DNA of 6,585 bases from Chloroflexota bacterium. GTDB lineage: Bacteria; Chloroflexota; Dehalococcoidia; SAR202; UBA11138. Below the pieces are notes generated by a model. That model ran no database searches. It worked only from the letters and a program-made list of their open reading frames with translations, and had not been told where the DNA came from. Both the position numbers and the translations under genes were made by a program. How positions within the stretch are numbered: the stretch's first letter is position 1; each line of letters starts with the position of its first letter. Positions 1 to 5,595 of the stretch are shown in pieces. Location: assembly GCA_022561955.1 (NCBI GenBank), contig JADFQF010000081.1, positions 1 through 6,585 on the forward strand, given 5' to 3'.

Positions 1-387
1 ATTCTAGCAAAGCGCGGTTAAAAATGGGGTCGGAAAATTCAGACCAGGAACGTCTGTATAGACTGGGCAGCTAGACCACTCAATAAAGAGTCCTTATCTG
101 GAGAACTGAATGGGTTGGACCAAACTGACGGCTACGGATTTGACGTCCGTTCAGCGGCAAATTTCTCACGAACCAGGTTCATGATCGTCTGGGGAGTTGC
201 TAAGTTCTGACCATGATGGAAAGGGTACATTACGTTTTCATTGCGCAGGGCAACTGGCCCTAAGCAGGGATCAGGTTCTGATTGACGGATAGGTGAGGAC
301 CTTTCAACTCAGCGACAACTCTACTCTCACATGGATTGAGATCGCGATGCATGAGGACGACGGCAAGGTCGCGAGCAACGGAAAAAC
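1..387. other. Stretch without a convincing gene
   Basis: This segment lies downstream of the minus-strand HAD fusion gene and shows no gene I can support. Two minus-strand stretches are open for some length without a start codon that makes sense: one ends at a TAG at 132-134 and is open back to 308, and another ends at a TAG at 260-262 in a different frame and runs back into the end of the HAD gene. A 24-codon plus-strand frame at 110-184 has a GGAGA sequence five bases upstream. All are short enough to arise by chance, and none matches a family I know. No clear hairpin plus T-run is seen after the HAD stop codon. Confidence 0.5.
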
Positions 388-1857
388 TCAGGCGCTGGCT
401 TGTACCTGGTCCAGGGGCGCGTATTCGCCGTTTTCACCGCTGCCGTGCCCGAAGTAGTGCCACTGGGGAAAGTTGAAATCCGATGTGACGGACGTGGGCA
501 GCAGCAGCACCGCCTTGAGGAATGATTCGAGGTCCGGCACGTTGTAAATATTGATCTCGAAACCCCAGTCGCCTAGCTGGTCGATAACCTGCCGCCGGTT
601 AAAGGTAGACCATTTCAGGGAGAACCTGTTGATTCCCCACGATTTGAGTTCATCCAGCGTCCTTTTCGCGTCGTCAGGAAAGGCCGCTATAGCAGGAGCA
701 ACGAAATCTATGGGACATTGCACCACTGACGAAGGGAATTCCTTGGCGAATCGTTTGAAGTCGTTCTCTCCCAGCGCATCTACGCTCGCATTGAACCATA
801 CGCGAGAATCGTCGAAGCCGTATTCGCCAATTAGGCCGATGACCCTGCCGATGTGGGGGCCGCCTTCCTTGATGTCCAGGTTTATGGATCTGCCTAGCTC
901 ATTTAACGGGCTCAGGACTTCATCAAGGGTCAGCAGCTCCTCATGGTCCTGGAGCGGCGTCCGGTCAAAGGAGTCGTGACGCAGGATGAGGTTGTCGGAG
1001 TTCGGATCGAGCCTCACGTCCACCTCGCCCCACTGCACATCGGACGCAAGAAACTGCAGAAGGTTCGCCCGGTCGTTCAGGCCGTGCCAGACTAGCTGGA
1101 TGTTCTTCGGCAGAGACTTCTCGTCAATTAGCTGGGCGAGGTCGTAATGGTTGCCGCTCACCGATGACGTGGGGAGATGCTTTCTCGTCGTCTCGAATAT
1201 CGTGTCTGCGTGGAGCAACATGATTTCGCTTGTGCCTTCGGCTTCCGACACTGCGAGAAGGTTATCGGGCTCGTTGTCGATGAAGGCCACCACTCGATAT
1301 CCGAGGTCCTGGTAATAGCGGACCCCCTCCACCTTTGGCTGTTCCATCGAATCTTCCCATTCATTCGGGCTCATGTGTAAGAGCTCGTCCGTGAATCTGA
1401 CCTTGTACTCCTTGCCAAGATGGTTGAGAGAGTTCAGCGTCTCCGCTCTCATGTATTCGGGCCTTCCGGTGTTGAGGCCAACGTCGGTGTCAGGCTGTAT
1501 CTGGAGCCACCGCATGACCTCCATGACGCCGGAGAACGGTAGATGGGCCTCCAACAGATTCTCCGGTGTCCACAGATTCGCCGTCACCCATTCGAGTATG
1601 CTCTTAGCCTTGCCGGCGGGGATTTCCATGCGGCTAAGCAGCGATTCGACATGGTTTTCGTGGACATCGATGTCGGACAGCTCCAAACCATCGAAGTGGC
1701 TGGAATCGTGGTTCTGGTCATAGGAGGAGAGCACACTGAGGACCATGTGGCGCATGTCGAGAATTGTTCCGTCGATGTCGAAAAGCACGATGAATCGATC
1801 GCCCGGGTAAATTGACCGCATCTTTTCAAAGTGTTGTGCTAGTTTCTTCATCCACAT
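388..1857 (-). CDS. HAD-family phosphatase fused to a GDPD/FAM151-like domain
   Basis: This is a 489-residue two-domain protein, predicted cytoplasmic since it has no signal peptide or membrane segment. Residues ~20-230 form a HAD hydrolase with all four motifs: DIDGT with nucleophile D27 and acid/base D29, motif II threonine T130 in NTGRPEYM, a likely motif III lysine K175, and motif IV FIDNEPDNL (D194). An insert after motif I is probably a helical cap. Residues ~254-489 resemble the glycerophosphodiesterase TIM-barrel superfamily, nearest to FAM151/menorin (DUF2181): WHGLN (H258), EVDVR (E278, D280), RHD (H294, D295), NLDIKE at 326-331, WFNAS at 354-358 and a late TSD at 458-460. HAD domains remove phosphate from monoesters and GDPD domains cleave phosphodiesters, so sequential action on one substrate is possible, but this is inferred. 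A GAGG lies 12 bases before the chosen ATG; the ATG two codons later is an alternative. The gene stands alone, with long gaps on both sides. Confidence 0.85.
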   Translation of the reverse strand: MWMKKLAQHFEKMRSIYPGDRFIVLFDIDGTILDMRHMVLSVLSSYDQNHDSSHFDGLELSDIDVHENHVESLLSRMEIPAGKAKSILEWVTANLWTPENLLEAHLPFSGVMEVMRWLQIQPDTDVGLNTGRPEYMRAETLNSLNHLGKEYKVRFTDELLHMSPNEWEDSMEQPKVEGVRYYQDLGYRVVAFIDNEPDNLLAVSEAEGTSEIMLLHADTIFETTRKHLPTSSVSGNHYDLAQLIDEKSLPKNIQLVWHGLNDRANLLQFLASDVQWGEVDVRLDPNSDNLILRHDSFDRTPLQDHEELLTLDEVLSPLNELGRSINLDIKEGGPHIGRVIGLIGEYGFDDSRVWFNASVDALGENDFKRFAKEFPSSVVQCPIDFVAPAIAAFPDDAKRTLDELKSWGINRFSLKWSTFNRRQVIDQLGDWGFEINIYNVPDLESFLKAVLLLPTSVTSDFNFPQWHYFGHGSGENGEYAPLDQVQASA

Positions 1858-2361
1858 TTCAAATAGCTACCTCAGTTCGGCCGTCAAATTTCTATGAACC
1901 TTTAGCACGCACGTCGTAGGTAAACTAGATGCATTACGCGGCCTGCGCGCCTATACAATCCAGGCTAATCCTTACAGGTTAACTCGCCGTCAATCCTTCG
2001 TTAAAGCATAAATTAGAATGCTTATCGGCCTCTCAGCCCTGTCATCTAGACAGGCCGGTACATAACTTCCCTAAGTAGTTGGACGCTTGTCGAAGATTCC
2101 TCACACTTTTTGAAAAACCGCCCGCCCGAGCCGAAATTAGACGATCGCTTTGGACTGTATTTGCTCCATTAAATGTGTAACACCGTGCCTTGAAGCGCCG
2201 CCAATAATACGGAAATCCCCGACGGAGCAGGTGCAGCTACTCGTAGAACATAGCCCGGCCTGCGGCCCACGCACTTCGCGGCCGGCGTTCGAGTGAAAAT
2301 CGAATAGAAAATCTGGGTCATTGACAGCCCTCTTTTGGTGGTGGCTGAATGCGCGAAGCTC

Positions 2362-2367
2362 TATAAT
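2362..2367 (+). promoter_or_regulatory. Possible -10 box (TATAAT)
   Basis: A perfect TATAAT consensus sits in the long gap about 315 bases before the response regulator start. The only strong TTGACA nearby (2321-2326) is 35 bases upstream, too far for a sigma-70 pair. At the normal spacing the -35 is poor (TGGTGG at 2339-2344). If real, it would give the regulator a long 5' leader or drive an unannotated RNA. It could equally be chance. Confidence 0.22.
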
Positions 2368-2630
2368 CGGTTGAGGCCGGGAAAATTGGGAGGACTGAAA
2401 CAGCCAGCTCGCCCCGCGGCCGCCTGCTTGACTGTCTTAGTTTATCCAGAGCGCATTGAGCGATCGAAGTCCGGAACCTCGCGGCCCTGTATTCACGGCG
2501 TGGACCGGTGATGTGGGTTCATGAAATGGACACCCACCCGGGGGCCTGCCACGGGAATTGTACCGATTGCACACTGTTTCGGGCCGAAAACCTGTTTCTC
2601 ACCCGAGAAATTTGTCGATTTAACTAATAA

Positions 2631-2651
2631 GGTGAGGCTCCATGCCTCGCC
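2631..2651 (+). other. Hairpin in the leader of the response regulator
   Basis: GGTGAGGC (2631-2638) and GCCTCGCC (2644-2651) flank the five-base loop TCCAT. As RNA on the plus strand they give an eight-base-pair stem with one G-U wobble. The stem ends 30 bases before the regulator ATG and is not followed by a T-run, so it is not a plus-strand terminator. It could be a leader RNA element or a DNA operator; its function is unknown. Confidence 0.35.
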
Positions 2652-2681
2652 AAGATTACAAAATGAGAGTTGAACGGTAAT

Positions 2682-3197
2682 ATGGATGGCAAAGTCCTGG
2701 TAATTGACGACGAGATTCATCTGCGAACGATGATGTGCGAGTGGCTGGAGGAGGCGGGATACGTCGCCTACATGGCCCCCGGCGGCGAGGAGGGGCTGCG
2801 CATACTCAGTGAAAAGCGCCCGGACGTCGTGGTATCCGACATCTGGATGCCCGGCATGGACGGCTATCACTTCTCCAGGCTTGCCCGCAAGAACTCAGAC
2901 GTATCTATAATTCTGATGTCCGGCGTTTCCAGCGAGATCGAAGTGCTTAAGAACATGGACGTGGGAGCCGATGGAATTTTGATCAAGCCGTTCGATATGG
3001 ACGAATTCTTGAACAGGGTCGAAAAAATCCTGGAAGAAAGGTCCCTCCGCACGCCGAAAAAGCTCAGCACTCCGCCGCGTGCGAAAGCCCCCGTGGATGA
3101 TCAGGGAGAGGCGTACCTGTTGGAGGCGTATCGCAGCCTGTCCAAAGAGGACCAGCACCTGATCATCGATATGACCGAAAGGCTGAGGGGCGATTGA
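2682..3197 (+). CDS. Response regulator, receiver domain with short C-terminal tail
   Basis: This is a 171-residue CheY-like receiver that accepts a phosphoryl group from a histidine kinase. Residues 4-119 carry the full receiver signature: acidic pocket D9/D10/E11, phospho-acceptor D53 in VVSDIWMPGMDG, conserved S80 in LMSG, and K102 in IKPF. A proline- and lysine-rich linker (about 122-140) and a predicted helical tail (about 142-169) follow, containing LSKEDQHLIIDMTERL. The tail is too small for a known DNA-binding or enzymatic output domain, so signalling through protein contact is likely. I chose the ATG at 2682 because the receiver fold begins right after it. A TTG at 2670 would add four residues but has GAGAG immediately adjacent, whereas that GAGAG is 12 bases from the ATG. 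No kinase gene is adjacent, so its partner is unknown. The gene is convergent with the RNase gene, 105 bases apart, with no clear terminator between them. Confidence 0.9.
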   Translation: MDGKVLVIDDEIHLRTMMCEWLEEAGYVAYMAPGGEEGLRILSEKRPDVVVSDIWMPGMDGYHFSRLARKNSDVSIILMSGVSSEIEVLKNMDVGADGILIKPFDMDEFLNRVEKILEERSLRTPKKLSTPPRAKAPVDDQGEAYLLEAYRSLSKEDQHLIIDMTERLRGD

Positions 3198-3302
3198 TCT
3201 CCCGTCCAGACCCTTGGTCGGCAGGCAGGCAGAGCTCTCCGCTAATATTGTAGACGCAGGCCGGCCTGATTCGCAGAGCAAGCCAAGTTGGGCCCGTCCC
3301 TT

Positions 3303-5348
3303 CTAATCCGGGGAGTTGGGTACGTGAATAAAATACCCGATCCGCTGCCATAGATCGGTCCCGCGAAGCTGCAATACCACCGCATCGCCCGCTGATATGG
3401 AATCGGGCAGCTGCGCCCTCACTCGGAAGGGGTAGTCGGCCAGCTCGAGAAGCGCGATGCGCCTCGGCTCGTTCTCCAGCACCACGGCGTCGAACACCAC
3501 ACCTTGCCCATCCGATTCTTCGACCTGTCCCTTCATGAGTTTCAGGAACCAGTAGCGTCTTCTGTCCTCTTCTATCCTGCTGAGCTCTCGAAGCTGCACG
3601 TCGGCCCTGCCCGCGACCGATGCTATCTCCTCGGTCGAATATTGCGGCACGCGGCTCTCCAGATAGCGGCTGATCTGTCGTTGCATCACCAGGTCCGGGT
3701 ACCTTCGTAGCGGAGATGTGACCTGGATATAGGCAGGGACGCCGAGGCCGCCGTGTGCCAGGGGGACCGTGCCGATGTCCGCGGGAGGCAGTCTCTTCAT
3801 CATCAGGTACCAGCGATAGGGGCCTTCCGGCATCCCTCCGAGACTGCCGTATTCGGCGTCGAATTCGCTGAGGTCCGGCGCGGGCTGCGAGCGAAACGAA
3901 GCGGGAATATCCTCTCGGATGCAAAACTCGGCCATGAGCGAATTGCACAGGATCATGAACTCGGATACTACCATGCGAGCGGGCGTCGTTCGCGCCACGA
4001 CATCCACGAGGATATTTCCTTCGGCGTCTACTTTGACGGACATCTCCGGCCTGTCGAGTCTTACGGCTCCGGCCTCCTCACGGGCTGCACGAAGGTATTG
4101 GGCGAGTCGGTAGAGATTCGCCAGAGCGTCATTGAGAGGATGCGTCGTGTCTTCAATGACAGCATCGGCCTCCTCGTAAGATAGCGCAGTCCCGCTGGAG
4201 ACGATTGAAGGGGACAACTCCCAGTCCAACACCTCGCCTGTGTCTGAAAGCCGCACGATGAGGCTGAGGGCCGACCGAGTTTCGCCGGGGTGCAGGCTGC
4301 CCTTTTCCTCCGAGACCTCCGGCGGCAGCATGGGTACCTTCCGTTCGGGCATATAGAGGGTCGCCATGCGCCGGTCCGACTCCTGGTCCAGCGCGCCGCC
4401 TGCCGGAATCAGGGCTCCGGCGTCCGTTATGTGCACACCTACGACGTAGACCGGATCGCCTCCCTCGGAGGTTTCGACGTTTAAGGACAGGGCGTCGTCA
4501 CGGTCTCTCGTGCCTTCGTCGTCTATCGTGAACGCGTTAGCTTCGGTAAGGTCCCGGCGGGACGTATCGGCCGTCAACGCTTCGGCTCTGATCGTTGCCG
4601 CCTCATCCAACGCGGCCTGCGAGAAGGCCTCCTCTATCCCCGCGCGCTCGAGTTCCAGCGGCTCGTCTTCCCCGAAGATGCCGGTCCGCACCAGAAGGTC
4701 GAAGGCAAGCTTCTGCAGGTCTCCGCCACTTCTTTCCAAATCGTTGAGCAGCCCCTTCACCAGGCTCGCGCGGGTATAGGCCTCTCCATGAACGGCAAAG
4801 CCCCTTATATGGTCCAGTAGCGTGCGCTGATGCGAATCGGCGTCCGGGGGCAGGGTGCCTTCAGCAAGGTGGGCCACCAATTCCGAGGCGGACTGCTCGT
4901 TCCGGGCCTCTCGCTCCCTTTTGGCTACCAGGTCGTCTAGCGCGGACCGCGACCTCGGCGTGTAGCCTTTCGCATCTCTGGTGAAGTAGAGCTGGTTGTG
5001 GTCCAGGTGAATCAGCAGGCCGATTCGCTGCGCGGCCTCAGGCTCGTCGCCCCAATACAGCTCGGCTAGCTCGTCAAGGCCCAGGGCGACGCTCTCGTCT
5101 CTCACGACTTCCCACAGCTCGGATACGTCTATCTCGGCGGATATCCCCTCGCTCTGCTCCTGGAGCCTGTTCACGTCCTGCTCGTCACCGGCGGATATCC
5201 CCGTACTCAGCACGACGCGTTCCGCGGGTAGCCTGGCCTCCTTGTTTCGCCTGAGCTTGACCGTTACACGGTTGGCCTCTATCGAGGAGACCCTGACGAT
5301 GCTCAGGCCCCCACTCATGCGGGCTACGACGATCTCTCCAGGTTTCAT
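3303..5348 (-). CDS. RNase II/R-family 3'-5' exoribonuclease (RNB domain)
   Basis: This 681-residue cytoplasmic enzyme degrades single-stranded RNA processively from the 3' end, releasing nucleoside monophosphates, in RNA turnover and quality control. Order of parts: a small beta-rich N-terminal segment (~1-50); a winged-helix-like region (~75-130, with SELWEVV and LAELYWG); the RNB catalytic domain (~266-565); and a degenerate S1-like RNA-binding domain (~612-678). The metal-binding aspartates are all present in FTIDDEGTRDRDDAL: D276, D282, D284 and D285. The second signature, VTSPLRRYPDL (543-553), supplies the catalytic-site arginines R548/R549, and SEFMILCN (462-469) is also typical. The N-terminal layout lacks the paired cold-shock domains of E. 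coli RNase II and matches the winged-helix type of Cyanobacteria and Deinococcus. GAGAG sits four bases before the ATG. A weak -10-like TATCAT lies on the minus strand at 5387-5392. The length is normal, with no sign of damage. Confidence 0.93.
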   Translation of the reverse strand: MKPGEIVVARMSGGLSIVRVSSIEANRVTVKLRRNKEARLPAERVVLSTGISAGDEQDVNRLQEQSEGISAEIDVSELWEVVRDESVALGLDELAELYWGDEPEAAQRIGLLIHLDHNQLYFTRDAKGYTPRSRSALDDLVAKREREARNEQSASELVAHLAEGTLPPDADSHQRTLLDHIRGFAVHGEAYTRASLVKGLLNDLERSGGDLQKLAFDLLVRTGIFGEDEPLELERAGIEEAFSQAALDEAATIRAEALTADTSRRDLTEANAFTIDDEGTRDRDDALSLNVETSEGGDPVYVVGVHITDAGALIPAGGALDQESDRRMATLYMPERKVPMLPPEVSEEKGSLHPGETRSALSLIVRLSDTGEVLDWELSPSIVSSGTALSYEEADAVIEDTTHPLNDALANLYRLAQYLRAAREEAGAVRLDRPEMSVKVDAEGNILVDVVARTTPARMVVSEFMILCNSLMAEFCIREDIPASFRSQPAPDLSEFDAEYGSLGGMPEGPYRWYLMMKRLPPADIGTVPLAHGGLGVPAYIQVTSPLRRYPDLVMQRQISRYLESRVPQYSTEEIASVAGRADVQLRELSRIEEDRRRYWFLKLMKGQVEESDGQGVVFDAVVLENEPRRIALLELADYPFRVRAQLPDSISAGDAVVLQLRGTDLWQRIGYFIHVPNSPD

Positions 5349-5366
5349 ATGTCTCTCAAGGGTGCA

Positions 5367-5385
5367 AATCCTATTTGGGAGGATT
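5367..5385 (-). repeat. Inverted repeat in the RNase leader
   Basis: AATCCT (5367-5372) and AGGATT (5380-5385) form a perfect six-base inverted repeat around a seven-base spacer, 19 bases upstream of the RNase start codon. It overlaps the place where transcription of the RNase gene might begin. It could be an operator or a weak leader hairpin. A six-base match can also arise by chance. Confidence 0.3.
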
Positions 5386-5493
5386 CATGATAACGCATTC
5401 GCGTCCTAACTGAGGAGCAGGATCCATCCACGTGATGACGTAACCGCCGGTAGGGCACACTGTTACGCGAGTACTCCCATCGAATATTGATGC

Positions 5494-5505
5494 TGACCTC
5501 GGTCA
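5494..5505. promoter_or_regulatory. Operator-like palindrome TGACC-TC-GGTCA
   Basis: Two perfect five-base half-sites are separated by two bases. They lie in the divergent region about 90 bases upstream of the membrane-anchored surface protein gene and about 145 bases upstream of the RNase gene. The form suits a dimeric transcription factor, but no regulator is assigned and there is only one copy. Confidence 0.25.
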
Positions 5506-5581
5506 ATCCCAGAGGCTACAACGTTAAACTCGATGCAATGGACGGTTGTTACCGGCGGAGTAGGCGTCAACGGCGATTCTG

Positions 5582-5586
5582 TAAGG
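5582..5586 (+). promoter_or_regulatory. Ribosome binding site deciding a TTG start
   Basis: TAAGG lies nine bases before the TTG at 5596. An in-frame stop (TAA, 5587-5589) overlaps this spacer, so the protein cannot begin further upstream in this frame. The first in-frame ATG (5629) falls in the middle of the hydrophobic membrane segment and has no purine-rich site at a good distance, so TTG is preferred. Confidence 0.5.
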
Positions 5587-5595
5587 TAAATTCCA

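Larger units (their letters stand above)
1858..2681. other. Long intergenic region between divergent genes
   Basis: About 820 bases separate the start of the HAD fusion (minus) from the start of the response regulator (plus). I see no credible coding frame, tRNA or known structured RNA here. A GTTCGAGT at about 2287-2294 recalls a tRNA T-loop, but the flanks do not pair. A GC-rich inverted pair, CCGGCC at 2255-2260 and GGCCGG at 2280-2285, could form a six-base stem with a 19-base loop. The 8-mer GCCGTCAA occurs at 1880-1887 and 1986-1993. The region should contain promoters for both flanking genes, but none stands out with both a good -35 and a good -10. The length is unusual for a bacterial chromosome and could reflect an unrecognised RNA or a decayed gene. 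Confidence 0.55.

Noticed and set aside
110..184. A 24-codon plus-strand frame with a good GGAGA site upstream
   Set aside because: It is too short and unrecognised; other frames across the same bases look equally protein-like, so chance cannot be excluded.
132..308. A minus-strand open stretch of about 58 codons downstream of the HAD gene, possibly the tail of a decayed gene
   Set aside because: It is preceded by an in-frame stop at 309-311, has no start that fits, and matches no family I know.
551..979. A 142-codon plus-strand frame inside the HAD fusion gene
   Set aside because: It is serine- and arginine-rich and antisense to a gene with clear catalytic motifs, so it is a shadow.
2280..2300. 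tRNA-like T-loop sequence GTTCGAGT
   Set aside because: The flanking bases do not form a T-stem, and no acceptor or anticodon arm is found nearby.
2493..2870. A 125-codon minus-strand frame over the start of the response regulator
   Set aside because: It lies antisense to the conserved receiver core and has no family resemblance; the receiver motifs on the plus strand explain the open frame.
2895..3281. A 128-codon minus-strand frame antisense to the response regulator
   Set aside because: It mirrors the coding strand of the receiver gene and shows no domain of its own.
3198..3302. Possible terminator between the convergent regulator and RNase genes, including palindromes AGAGCTCT (3231-3238) and CAGGCCGGCCTG (3257-3268)
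   Set aside because: The palindromes leave no or only a tiny loop and neither is followed by a T-run, so an intrinsic terminator is not supported.
3163..3948. A 261-codon minus-strand open frame overlapping the end of the RNase gene
   Set aside because: It overlaps the well-supported RNB gene in another frame of the same strand, is arginine-rich with low complexity typical of shadow frames in GC-rich DNA, and has no recognisable domain.
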